A DNA stretch of 64,000 nucleotides from JAGNHS01 sp964609695 (GTDB lineage Bacteria; Bdellovibrionota; UBA2428), in NCBI GenBank assembly GCA_964609695.1, contig CAZSSP010000001.1, forward strand, positions 186,001 through 250,000, read 5' to 3'. Below the pieces are notes generated by a model. It was not told the origin of the DNA, did no database searches, and was given only the letters and a program-made list of their open reading frames with translations. Below, piece by piece: positions 9,115 through 17,690 of this stretch; within the stretch, counting starts at the first letter, position 1, and each line of letters starts with the position of its first letter. A program made the position numbers and the translations under genes.

Positions 9115-9840
9115 CTACTTCAAACTCGACAATCGCCCTTCGCTAAAAAGAGAATCCGAAAGCTCTTCAGACTTCATAGACAAAATATTCAAATAACTTT
9201 CCTTAGAGCCCACATCTTGAATTCGAATGAGAGTAGGGCGCTGTTTTCCAGCCATGGCTTTATAGTTTTCAAAATAAGCTGTTTTCAAAATCACTTTTCC
9301 ATCGCGCGATAAATATTGAGCTTTAAGAGGGCGTTCCGTTTTCTGATCGACCTCAAGTTTGATGCGCTCATAAGTTAGGCCAGTTTTATTAGCGAGTAGA
9401 TTTAATTCCACAACCCCATCTTTATTCACACTCGAAGACTCAATGTCGTAGTCGCCATACCAGCGAGTGCGCGCCACATCTCCATAGGAAACTTGTCCAC
9501 TGAGTTTTTGCGAAAGCGACAATCGCATGGAGCGTTTTAAATTAGGCATGTAGAGGTAAAAATCGCGATTCAGCATCAGCATGTTTCTTCCGGCCTCGCG
9601 CGCGGGCTTTTTAGAGACGATAATACTCTTTTCCTTGCCCTTAACGAGCACATCATACTCATATTCGTGCTCGGCATCCTTAAGCTGCACCTGCATCTTG
9701 AATGATTCCGAGGGGTTACGTATTTCATCGGCTGCTTTTAGGATTTGATTGGCGTCTAGTCCCGCTGTAGAAACTGAGGGCCGCAAAAATAAGACTAAGG
9801 CTAGGCTGAACACATATTGATAAATTCTGTCAGTAATCAT
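9115..9840 (-). CDS. LolA-like outer-membrane lipoprotein-sorting/lipid carrier protein
   Basis: Periplasmic carrier of the LolA-like superfamily (PF17131 type): GLDANQILKAADEIRNP at the mature start, LMLNRDFYLYMPNLKRS, GDVARTRWYGDYDIES, and a C-terminal YLSRDGKVILKTAYFENYK segment. These proteins fold into an open half-barrel that shields acyl chains. The start was moved to the ATG at 9840 because a signal peptide (MITDRIYQYVFSLALVL..., ending STAG) begins there; a longer open frame reaches 9969 but lacks a signal and runs into the divergent ABC gene. It is divergently transcribed from the ABC exporter with a 65-base shared promoter region. Confidence 0.85.
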   Translation of the reverse strand: MITDRIYQYVFSLALVLFLRPSVSTAGLDANQILKAADEIRNPSESFKMQVQLKDAEHEYEYDVLVKGKEKSIIVSKKPAREAGRNMLMLNRDFYLYMPNLKRSMRLSLSQKLSGQVSYGDVARTRWYGDYDIESSSVNKDGVVELNLLANKTGLTYERIKLEVDQKTERPLKAQYLSRDGKVILKTAYFENYKAMAGKQRPTLIRIQDVGSKESYLNILSMKSEELSDSLFSEGRLSSLK

Positions 9841-9905
9841 GTTTGCGATCTTAGTTAAGTGCGGAGATAATTCCAATGCTTTTTTAGGCAATAAGGGAGC
9901 CGAAA

Positions 9906-10592
9906 TTGAAAACTGAGTCAGTGTATAAAGCTGAGAATTTGAATTTTTCTTATCCTTTGGGCGAAACAAAAGTCGAAGCTCTTAAAAATGTGAGCTTCGA
10001 AATTCCCTCCGCGTGTTTTCTTGCTCTGAGCGGCCCATCGGGTTCCGGTAAATCCACACTTTTAAATATTTTAGGTTTAATAGAAAACCTTCAAGAAGGT
10101 TCGCTTAAAATACTGGGCCAAGACGTTAAAAGCATGAGCGAATCCAAAGCCAACAGCATTCGCCGCCATGATATAGGTTTTATTTTTCAAAACTTTCATC
10201 TCATGAACGTGCTCACCGCCTATGAAAACGTAGAATATTTTTTGTTTAAACAAGGACTCTCCCACGAAGAACGTCAAAAGCGCGTCCGAGAATCTCTTGA
10301 AGCCGTTGGGCTTTGGGATCATCGAAATAAAATTCCACTTAAATTAAGCGGCGGACAACGCCAACGAGTAGCCATTGCACGAGCGCTGGCTAAAAAACCC
10401 AAAATCATTATTGCCGACGAACCCACCGCTAGTCTCGACCAAAAAACTGGTCGAGAAATTATGACGCTACTCAAAAAACTCAATCAAGAATCAGGAGTCA
10501 GTGTTTTAGTGTCGAGTCACGATCACATGGTTTTAGAATTTTGTAAAAACGTTTGGAGCTTAGAAGATGGTCAACTTAAGACTACTCATTAA
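9906..10592 (+). CDS. ABC transporter ATPase, LolD/MacB type
   Basis: A 228-aa cytoplasmic ATPase that powers the adjacent FtsX-type permease. Visible motifs: Walker A GPSGSGKST, Q-loop FQNFHLM, signature LSGGQRQRVAIARAL, Walker B IIIADEPTASLD and the switch His in SSHDH. The start is TTG at 9906, backed by AAGGGAG seven bases upstream. It overlaps the permease gene by 26 nt. The LolD-like sequence together with a LolA-like partner argues for extraction of a lipid or lipoprotein from the inner membrane rather than drug efflux. First gene of the long rightward operon. Confidence 0.93.
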   Translation: MKTESVYKAENLNFSYPLGETKVEALKNVSFEIPSACFLALSGPSGSGKSTLLNILGLIENLQEGSLKILGQDVKSMSESKANSIRRHDIGFIFQNFHLMNVLTAYENVEYFLFKQGLSHEERQKRVRESLEAVGLWDHRNKIPLKLSGGQRQRVAIARALAKKPKIIIADEPTASLDQKTGREIMTLLKKLNQESGVSVLVSSHDHMVLEFCKNVWSLEDGQLKTTH

Positions 10593-11790
10593 AATTGCCA
10601 TTCAATCACTCTTACGCAATCCCATTCGAAGAACTGCGGCCATTCTCTTAACTGTGGCCATGGGCACGGGTTCACTTTTTTTATTTCATGGTTTTAATCA
10701 TGGAGTGATGAATCAATATCGCGAAAGCACTATTCACTCTCGCTTTGGCAACGGCCAAATCAACATCAAAGGTTATCGCGATCAAGTTTATGAAAAACCA
10801 TGGGATCACTGGATTGCAGATTCCAAACCCATAGAAGAAGTGCTCTTAAAAACTCCTGGAGTTGTTGAAGTTTTTCCAAGAATTGAATTCTCCGCTCTTC
10901 TCACCAACGGGGCTGTGAACGTTAACGGTAGAGGCCAAGGAATTGTTGGCCAAAAAGAATCTAAATTTTTCACATCTCTTAGAGCCGAAGAGGGTGTGCT
11001 TTTAGACCAACAAGAAAATGGTATTTTCCTCGGAAAAGGCTTAGCCCGCTCTCTCAAAGCCAGCCCCGGAACTATTGTCACGCTTTTAGCCAACACCATT
11101 GATGGAAGTTTTAATGGAATGGAATTTCAAGTGGTGGGAATTTTCTACACGGGCCAAAAAGAATTTGACGACAGCGCCTTTAGAATTCAGCTCCCCAAAG
11201 CGCAAGAATTGCTTAACACTCAAAAAGTTGAAAATATCACTGTGGGATTATCTCGCATCCCAGATTGGAAAAACGTAGCCCAAACAGTTCAAGCTCAATT
11301 TCCCGAACTCGAAGCCACTCCCTTTGAAATTTTAGATAAATTCTTTTATCAAAATGCAGTAGACTGGCTCGACGCTCAGTTCAACGTCATTCAAGGCATT
11401 ATAATTTTTATTGTCATATTAGGCATATTTAACACTGTTTCGACAGCGGTATTAGAACGCAAACAAGAAGTCGGAAACCTTCGCGCCAATGGTGATTCTC
11501 GCTGGGAAATATTGGGCCTTTTTTGCTCCGAATCCTTTGCTCTTGGAATCGTTGGTGCACTGGCGGGAATTTTATTAACTTATATTTTAACTCTCACAGT
11601 GCTTAAGCACGGCATACTTATGCCAGCGAGCCCAGGATTTACCAAACAATTTTACGTAAAAATTGAGCTCAACATGCTTATGGCCGTGAAGGTTTTCATA
11701 ATGGGAAGTTTTTGCTCTACACTTGGAAGTTTTTTTGCCGGATGGCGAGTGGTGAACATGCCTATCTCTGAAGCCTTGAGGTCGAATTAA
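10567..11790 (+). CDS. ABC transporter permease, FtsX/MacB/LolCE family
   Basis: A 407-aa inner-membrane subunit with the type VII ABC layout: a first membrane helix near residues 15-40, a large periplasmic domain (about 45-270), then three helices (about 275-300, 320-350 and 370-400). The LERKQEVGNLRANGDSRWEI coupling segment after helix 2 is typical of the family. It starts inside the ATPase gene and so is translationally coupled. Type VII exporters move substrate from the outer leaflet by mechanotransmission, which fits delivery of a lipid to the LolA-like protein. Confidence 0.9.
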   Translation: MVNLRLLIKIAIQSLLRNPIRRTAAILLTVAMGTGSLFLFHGFNHGVMNQYRESTIHSRFGNGQINIKGYRDQVYEKPWDHWIADSKPIEEVLLKTPGVVEVFPRIEFSALLTNGAVNVNGRGQGIVGQKESKFFTSLRAEEGVLLDQQENGIFLGKGLARSLKASPGTIVTLLANTIDGSFNGMEFQVVGIFYTGQKEFDDSAFRIQLPKAQELLNTQKVENITVGLSRIPDWKNVAQTVQAQFPELEATPFEILDKFFYQNAVDWLDAQFNVIQGIIIFIVILGIFNTVSTAVLERKQEVGNLRANGDSRWEILGLFCSESFALGIVGALAGILLTYILTLTVLKHGILMPASPGFTKQFYVKIELNMLMAVKVFIMGSFCSTLGSFFAGWRVVNMPISEALRSN

Positions 11791-11794
11791 AAAA

Positions 11795-12754
11795 ATGCAC
11801 AAAGTTAGACTTTTTCTTAACGATCGCTCTTCAAGCCAGGCCAAAGTAGCCCCGCAAATTGAACTCGTTAAGCAAAAACTCTTTCGAAGTGAGCTTGATT
11901 TTGTAAGCCCAAATTCTTATGAAGAATTAAAAAATGAACTCGCTCGCGCCGTTAATGAAAAAATCGACGTAGTCGTTTCTGTTGGGGGAGACGGCACCGT
12001 TAACACTCTCATTCAAAGTTTAGGTGGCACCGACACGGCTTTTCTAATTATACCTGCTGGCACTGCCAACGACCTCGCCCGTGAAATGGGCCTCATTCGG
12101 CGCATCGACAAAGCTATTGACCTTATTCGTGGTGGCGAACCCGAAAAAATTGATCTCATCAAAATCAACGATCTCAGAATGGCCACCAATGGTGGGATTG
12201 GAATTGCTGGTGAAGTGGCTGATCACGTCAACATTCTTAGGAATAAAATTCCTGGCTTCAAAAAAGCCATGTCTGTTTTTCGAAGCAAAATGTATTCACT
12301 GATTTTAGGATATGAAATTCTAATTCCCGATCTAAAACTCTATGAACTTTCTATAGAGTCCAAAGAATTCACCGGAAATATTCGCAGCCCGTTGTTACTG
12401 ATTAACAATCAAGCCGCTCTTGGCGGTGAATTTAAAGTGGCCTCGCAAACTCGAAATAATGATGGAACTTTTAACGTCAGCGCTTTTTTGCACACTAATA
12501 AAAAAGACTTTCTTAAAGCCGTTATGCACATACGGCTTCACGGAGAAGCCCCTAAGAACGACCCGAATTTCTTAAGTTTTGAATGCCAAGAACTTAAACT
12601 CAAGAGCTACAAACCCGTTTTGTTTTTCGGCGACGGAGAAAGCTTTGAAAGAAACACACAATTCGATATCAAAATTGAGCCTAATGCTCTAAAGGTTTAT
12701 GGGTACCGGCATATAAGTCAGCAAATTCATAAACAGGAGGCCCATCCCACATGA
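11795..12754 (+). CDS. Lipid kinase of the diacylglycerol kinase (DagK/YegS) family
   Basis: A 319-aa kinase that phosphorylates a lipid hydroxyl with ATP. The catalytic domain shows SVGGDGTVNTLIQ (the GGDGT nucleotide motif, residues about 59-71), IIPAGTANDLARE and MATNGGIGIAGEV, with a second beta-rich domain ending ...IKIEPNALKVYGYR. Length is normal for the family. It follows the permease stop by four bases and overlaps the next gene by 4 nt. In this operon it may phosphorylate diacylglycerol or a sphingoid- or prenol-like intermediate; substrate cannot be told from sequence. Confidence 0.9.
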   Translation: MHKVRLFLNDRSSSQAKVAPQIELVKQKLFRSELDFVSPNSYEELKNELARAVNEKIDVVVSVGGDGTVNTLIQSLGGTDTAFLIIPAGTANDLAREMGLIRRIDKAIDLIRGGEPEKIDLIKINDLRMATNGGIGIAGEVADHVNILRNKIPGFKKAMSVFRSKMYSLILGYEILIPDLKLYELSIESKEFTGNIRSPLLLINNQAALGGEFKVASQTRNNDGTFNVSAFLHTNKKDFLKAVMHIRLHGEAPKNDPNFLSFECQELKLKSYKPVLFFGDGESFERNTQFDIKIEPNALKVYGYRHISQQIHKQEAHPT

Positions 12755-13788
12755 GTTTTTTTGTCAGTGGAGCCAGCGGTTTTTTAGGCGGCTACGTTAT
12801 CCCTGAATTGCTTAAAAGCTCAGAAAAAATCTTTTTACTGGTGCGCCCCCAAAGTGTTGGAAAAATTTCTGACGATTTAAAAAATCACAAACAAATCAAA
12901 ATTGTATTAGGTGATATTTCCGCTCCAAACGTTTTGGCCGAAGAAAACGCATTAGAAGCTCTTTCTTCTGTCACTGATTTTATCCACATGGCGGCCAATT
13001 ATAATTTAGATGGCACTCTTGCAGAAGCCTATGTAAATAATGTTGTGGGCACGCAAAATATTCTCGACCTCGCAGCTCAACTTCCCAACTTAAAAAGATT
13101 TCACGACATCAGCACAATTGCCATCGCAGGTGATTTTAAAGGGCGCTTTCATGAAACTATGTTCAATGTGGGGCAAAAATTCTCCAATCCTTACGCCAGC
13201 ACTAAATTTCGCGCCGAAGGCTTGCTGGGTTCCTGGAAGCGCGACGACGTTAAACGCATTATTTATCGCATGGGAATCATCGTGGGTGACACTAAAACGG
13301 GTTATATCCCCAAAGTGGATGGTCCTTATTATTTTTTCAATTCCTTAAGAGATCAAAAAAAACTTTGGCAAAATCTCACACGTTTTGGGAAATGCCCCCT
13401 ACCCTACAGCAGTGAAGCTGAACTTCCCATGATTCCCGTCGATACAGCGGCTGAATTTTTAGGAACTATGATTTCTAATCCCTCCGACGTTCCTGGCAAA
13501 ATAAGAACTTATCATCTCTCCGGAGCCCACACTCGAGTAGAACAAATTCTAGAGCGTGGCTTTGAGGAATTTTCCTATCATTGCAAACCCATTCCTCTAC
13601 CTAAGTTTTTAGTTCCTAAATTTTTACTGCCTCGACTGAATCTTCCAGTATCGGCCATGGATTACATGTATCAATGCATTCATTACGACGACAAACATGT
13701 GAAAACAGATTTTCCCTCACTTAAAGCGCCCACCTTTGAAGAATATTCAGATGCTCTCTTTTCATTTATTAAAGGACAACACGCATGA
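12751..13788 (+). CDS. NAD(P)-dependent SDR, thioester-reductase/OleD-like
   Basis: Extended short-chain dehydrogenase of 345 aa. The Rossmann motif is VSGASGFLGGYV at residues 4-15, the catalytic pair is Y-x-x-x-K in NPYASTKFRAE, and the SDR serine region is in FHDISTIAIAG. It resembles the reductase domain of thioester reductases and the beta-keto-acid reductase OleD. AGGAGG at 12735-12740 supports the ATG; the gene overlaps its neighbours by 4 nt on both sides. Likely substrate is an acyl or beta-keto-acyl intermediate made by the following genes. Confidence 0.85.
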   Translation: MSFFVSGASGFLGGYVIPELLKSSEKIFLLVRPQSVGKISDDLKNHKQIKIVLGDISAPNVLAEENALEALSSVTDFIHMAANYNLDGTLAEAYVNNVVGTQNILDLAAQLPNLKRFHDISTIAIAGDFKGRFHETMFNVGQKFSNPYASTKFRAEGLLGSWKRDDVKRIIYRMGIIVGDTKTGYIPKVDGPYYFFNSLRDQKKLWQNLTRFGKCPLPYSSEAELPMIPVDTAAEFLGTMISNPSDVPGKIRTYHLSGAHTRVEQILERGFEEFSYHCKPIPLPKFLVPKFLLPRLNLPVSAMDYMYQCIHYDDKHVKTDFPSLKAPTFEEYSDALFSFIKGQHA

Positions 13789-15845
13789 AGCATGTTGTTT
13801 GTTTAAGCTTCACCTCTAGCGCTATGAATTTTGACCACCGATTGAAATTTATGGGCGAAGAACTTCGCATCAGTCGCTTTGGCGTTGATTTTAGTGCCGA
13901 TCTCATGCGCAAACTTCTTGAGCAATACGATGGAGTGGCTGATGTCATTGGTATTCAGGGCATTCACCCCACCATTCGTATAGGTGGAAAAGTTTACCGT
14001 CACAAAGAATCAGAGGAATTCTTAAACCTTGTAAAAAATTCACGCTTAGTGACAGGTGAAGTTTTTAGAAGTGTTTACGTGCCTTGGGCCTTGAGAAATT
14101 TCATAAGAGCCAACGACAATTTTTTTGTTGGTAAAAAAGTTGGATTTTATTCTGGCCTACTCGATCGTGCGATGGTCGACACCATTTCTAATTACTCTGA
14201 ACGACTTGTGTTTTTCGACCCGCTCCTACATATCGGCCTCAAAAAAGCTCTCCATGGAAACGACGCTCTAGCAGCTTATGCTCGTGTTTGCGCACCCATG
14301 CTTCAGCGAGCGCCTCTGAGTGTTGGTTTTAAAAATTCGGGGCAAAAACGCAGTCTCATGAAAGCAGAGCCTGTCGATATTTATGTGTCGCGCGCGAGTT
14401 TGCTTGAAAGATTCACCCTCGACCATCTCAGCGGAAAAACGCTTATAATTGATGGCCTCAACCCATCCATTCGCCGTCAACTTGAAGAAATTGGCGTCTC
14501 CAATATTTTAGATTTAGAGCCAGAAATTCCTGAACTCGATGTGATCGATAACAACAGCTTCACTATTTTAGAGGGAATATTTCAGGCTTTAACTCCCGGT
14601 TGGGAGCCACTCAACGAAGATGGCATTTTGGGTTTTATTGAAGAACTCAAACTCAAACCCAAATACAAAAAGATAACCAAAGCCGAACATAAAGCAAAAA
14701 TTCGAAAATTTGCTTTTGTGGTGCATCCACTCAGCATGATCGACTTATTTCGCCACCCCATGCTTCGCCCTCTCTCGCCTGTAGCCAAAACTGCCGAGGG
14801 TTTACTTGAAAAAGGCGCCAGTCTACTGCCAGCCGTTAAATACGGAGAAATCACAGGTCTCAAAAGTATTGCCACCGGAGTCGAAGCCGAAGGAATTATT
14901 TACAGCATTTTCGACACTCCAAAAATGATGATGAACAAACCCGCCGAAGACACCTATCAGCGTTTAATTGCTGTTTGCGAAAGAGCCTCCAATGAAGGCG
15001 CCGAAATTATCGGCCTTGGTGCTTACACTAAAATTGTAGGTGATGCCGGAGTGACTGTAGCCAAACACTCTCCAATTCCAGTCACGACTGGCAATTCACT
15101 ATCAGCCGCCTCTACTCTTTGGGCCGCACGCGATGCGTGTGGAAAACTTGGATTTACAGGTCACTATGAAAGCGGAAAAGTGATGAAGGGCAAGGCTCTT
15201 GTCATTGGAGCCACTGGGAGCATTGGAGCTGTTTGCGCAAAAATGTTGGCCAACGTGGTGAGCGATTTAGTGATATGCTCTCGCACTCCCGACCGTTTGC
15301 TTGAACTCAAAGAAGAAATTCAAAAAATTGCCCCTCAATGTAATATTCGAGTGGTCACGAAGCCCAACAAAGAAGCTCGGAGTTGCGACTTAATTGTAAC
15401 TTCCACAAGTTCTATCGACAAAAGAGTTTTAGACATCATGCAAGTCAAACCCGGTTGCGTAATTTGTGATGTGAGTCGCCCACTCGACATAAGACTCGAA
15501 GATGCACTCAAGCGCCCTGATGTATTGGTCATTGAAAGTGGTGAGATTAGACTCCCCGGAGACTTTCATATGTCGTGTGACATTGGCACACCTGAAAGCG
15601 TTGTATATGCCTGCTTAGCGGAAACGGCACTACTCTGTTTGGAAGGTCGAATGGAATCATTCACACTCTCACGCCACATCCACTACGACAAAGTTCGAAC
15701 GATCTATGATTTAGCTAAAAAACATGGCGCTCAACTAGCGGCCATTCGCGGACACAGCGGACTGATAACCGACAAAGAAATTGCCCTTTGTCGAGAACAC
15801 GCAGAAAAAGCCCTAAAGGATTGGAAAATAGATGAGTCAAAGTAG
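13785..15845 (+). CDS. Large fusion: unknown N-terminal domain plus acyl-ACP-reductase-like domain
   Basis: A 686-aa cytoplasmic protein about twice the length of cyanobacterial acyl-ACP reductase (AAR). Residues about 1-300 are unfamiliar. From about 306 (FAFVVHPLSMIDLF) the sequence follows AAR: ALGY-like IIGLGAYTKIVG, TGNSLSAAS, the NADPH-binding GATGSIG at 475-481, and YACLAETALLCLEGR with Cys610, which aligns with the cysteine that forms the acyl-enzyme in AAR. AAR reduces acyl-ACP or acyl-CoA to a fatty aldehyde. Assignment of the C-terminal half is from motif recognition; activity is inferred. Overlaps neighbours by 4 and 14 nt. Confidence 0.78.
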   Translation: MKHVVCLSFTSSAMNFDHRLKFMGEELRISRFGVDFSADLMRKLLEQYDGVADVIGIQGIHPTIRIGGKVYRHKESEEFLNLVKNSRLVTGEVFRSVYVPWALRNFIRANDNFFVGKKVGFYSGLLDRAMVDTISNYSERLVFFDPLLHIGLKKALHGNDALAAYARVCAPMLQRAPLSVGFKNSGQKRSLMKAEPVDIYVSRASLLERFTLDHLSGKTLIIDGLNPSIRRQLEEIGVSNILDLEPEIPELDVIDNNSFTILEGIFQALTPGWEPLNEDGILGFIEELKLKPKYKKITKAEHKAKIRKFAFVVHPLSMIDLFRHPMLRPLSPVAKTAEGLLEKGASLLPAVKYGEITGLKSIATGVEAEGIIYSIFDTPKMMMNKPAEDTYQRLIAVCERASNEGAEIIGLGAYTKIVGDAGVTVAKHSPIPVTTGNSLSAASTLWAARDACGKLGFTGHYESGKVMKGKALVIGATGSIGAVCAKMLANVVSDLVICSRTPDRLLELKEEIQKIAPQCNIRVVTKPNKEARSCDLIVTSTSSIDKRVLDIMQVKPGCVICDVSRPLDIRLEDALKRPDVLVIESGEIRLPGDFHMSCDIGTPESVVYACLAETALLCLEGRMESFTLSRHIHYDKVRTIYDLAKKHGAQLAAIRGHSGLITDKEIALCREHAEKALKDWKIDESK

Positions 15846-16947
15846 CACTGAATATTTTAGTTCTCTAAACTACACCCTAGCCAATGAGGACACCGCTTTT
15901 GAAGTCGCAATTTTAAAAAAGCACAAAGCCAAGGTGATTGTCAGTGTTTGTGGAAGTGGGGGTCGCGCGCTCCCGCTTTTAAACACAAACACTAAAACCT
16001 TGCATTGCGTAGACTTGGTTCAAGAACAGCTTTATTTAGCCGAACTTCGAAAGGCAGCCATCCTTGCCCTAAATCACACTGAGTATTTGGAGTTCATGGG
16101 ATTTCCTCCCTATCAAATGACCGCCCCATCACGAAGAAAAGAACTTTTTTCTGAATTAAAGCTCTCTGAAGAAGTAGGAGACTTTTTCAAAAAGTATTTC
16201 GAAGAACGACAGTGGAAATCTTTGCTCTTTGATGGAAAATGGGAGAAGACCTTTGCCAAAATCTCTAAATTAGTTCGTCTCATAGTGGGCAAAGAAGCTT
16301 GGCAGTTATTTGATTTCGACAACCTTAGCGAGCAATCCATTTGGATGAATAAAAAATTTCCTTGGTTCCGTTGGGGTGTTGTACTTAAGATTGTGGGCAA
16401 TGCTTCTTTTTTTAACGCCCTCCTCTACAAAGGCTCCTTTGTTAAAAAGAACATTGAAGAAAATTATTTAGATTTTTATAAAAATGCTTACAATCGCGCT
16501 TTTAAACAAGCGCCCGCTCGAGAAAATTTTTTCTTACAACTCAGTTTCTTAGGTTCACTATATTTCCCTGAAGGCAACCCAGTAGAGGCTCGAAGCAAAT
16601 GCTTTAATGAAATGAAAAAATCACTAAAAGCAGGCGCAGAAGTATTGACCATCAAAGAAAACTTAATCAACTACTTGGAAAAACTGACTCCCGCTAGCGT
16701 TGATTTTGTATCCCTCTCTGATGTTCCTTCTTATTTCGAAGGCGATCTTGAAGTCGAATATATGAATCGCATTGCCAAAGCCTTAAAAACGGGTGCCCTT
16801 GTTGTTTTACGAAGTTACTTGAGAATTCCCGCAAACACTAATCTTATGTACTTTGATGAATGCACTCATGAATTTAGTGAAGAAATTGCGCAAGAAAAAA
16901 CACAAATGTACAAAATTCAAATATTCAGGAGAAATAAGCTCACATGA
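15832..16947 (+). CDS. BtaA-like (DUF3419) aminocarboxypropyl transferase
   Basis: A 371-aa SAM-using enzyme of the DUF3419 family. BtaA of this family moves the 3-amino-3-carboxypropyl group of S-adenosylmethionine to diacylglycerol, making the headgroup of homoserine betaine lipids. Visible hallmarks: the glycine-rich SAM loop VSVCGSGGRALPLL (Cys40-Gly44), the acidic residue after the next strand (CVDLVQEQL, Asp61), the LYFPEGNP segment, and SLSDVPSYFE near the C-terminus. No BtaB-type N-methyltransferase is in the window, so a plain betaine lipid is unlikely as the product. It overlaps both neighbours (14 and 4 nt). Confidence 0.8.
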   Translation: MSQSSTEYFSSLNYTLANEDTAFEVAILKKHKAKVIVSVCGSGGRALPLLNTNTKTLHCVDLVQEQLYLAELRKAAILALNHTEYLEFMGFPPYQMTAPSRRKELFSELKLSEEVGDFFKKYFEERQWKSLLFDGKWEKTFAKISKLVRLIVGKEAWQLFDFDNLSEQSIWMNKKFPWFRWGVVLKIVGNASFFNALLYKGSFVKKNIEENYLDFYKNAYNRAFKQAPARENFFLQLSFLGSLYFPEGNPVEARSKCFNEMKKSLKAGAEVLTIKENLINYLEKLTPASVDFVSLSDVPSYFEGDLEVEYMNRIAKALKTGALVVLRSYLRIPANTNLMYFDECTHEFSEEIAQEKTQMYKIQIFRRNKLT

Positions 16948-17690
16948 ATGTTTGGATTGTGTCTTCGGAATTAACTTTTGTTCCAGGTAATTACCAAGAA
17001 GTGCTTCTGCCACTTGTGAAGCATCCTGATGTCAAAGGTTTAATTATTCTTAAGAATCGCAATCCTAGTTTATTATTGAAAGGTTTATTCTTTTCTCTCA
17101 GCGGTTTGGCCCGAGGAATTGGAATCAATCTTGTTAAAAATTACTTTAGATCTTTTTTTGATTCTCGCCGTAAACTTTTCAAAAGCTTCGGAAAAAAAGT
17201 TGTTGATTTAAACACAATGAACTCCCCTGAGGCTCTTCAATTAGTGAGTGATGAGAAAATTGATCTTCTCATAAATGCTCGCACCCGCGACATTTACAAA
17301 ACACCCATCTTAAAAGCCCCCACCCTCGGATGCATCAACATTCATCATGGATTACTCCCCGATCAACGAGGAGTCTTTTGTGACCTCTGGGCCATTTCAC
17401 AAGCTCGCGACGCCGGTTTTAGTATTCATAAAATGTCTGAAAAACTAGATGATGGTGAAATTCTAAAAGTCAAAACCGTAAGTACAGCTGGAAGCACAAA
17501 ATCATTTGAAAATTATTTAAATTTAGGACCCAAGCTAGAGGGCGAAGAACTCTTTAAGCTACTAAACGAAATTAAAAGTAGTGCTAAAATTTCTGGGATT
17601 AAAAACATTCGTACTCCAAATACAAAATATTTTAAAAACCCTAAAATCTCTGATCTCAAACGTTTAAAATCGGAGGGCTTTTCTCTATGA
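16944..17690 (+). CDS. Formyltransferase-family protein (Fmt/PurN-like fold)
   Basis: A 248-aa enzyme with the N10-formyltetrahydrofolate formyltransferase core: INIHHGLLPDQRG provides Asn132 and His134, and KLDDGEIL provides Asp170. The His-to-Asp gap of 36 residues matches methionyl-tRNA formyltransferase. It lacks the C-terminal tRNA-binding domain of Fmt, so it acts on a small substrate. AGGAGA lies upstream and the ATG overlaps the DUF3419 stop by 4 nt. A natural guess is N-formylation of the amino group added by the DUF3419 enzyme; this is inference from gene order. Confidence 0.85.
   Translation: MNVWIVSSELTFVPGNYQEVLLPLVKHPDVKGLIILKNRNPSLLLKGLFFSLSGLARGIGINLVKNYFRSFFDSRRKLFKSFGKKVVDLNTMNSPEALQLVSDEKIDLLINARTRDIYKTPILKAPTLGCINIHHGLLPDQRGVFCDLWAISQARDAGFSIHKMSEKLDDGEILKVKTVSTAGSTKSFENYLNLGPKLEGEELFKLLNEIKSSAKISGIKNIRTPNTKYFKNPKISDLKRLKSEGFSL

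Noticed and set aside
9841..9969. N-terminal extension of the LolA-like protein
   Set aside because: It would place 43 hydrophilic residues before the signal peptide and overlap the divergent ABC gene; the ATG at 9840 starts a proper signal.
9906..11790. ABC genes as a MacAB drug-efflux system
   Set aside because: No MacA-type membrane-fusion protein or TolC is present; the divergent partners are a LolA-like protein and a barrel.
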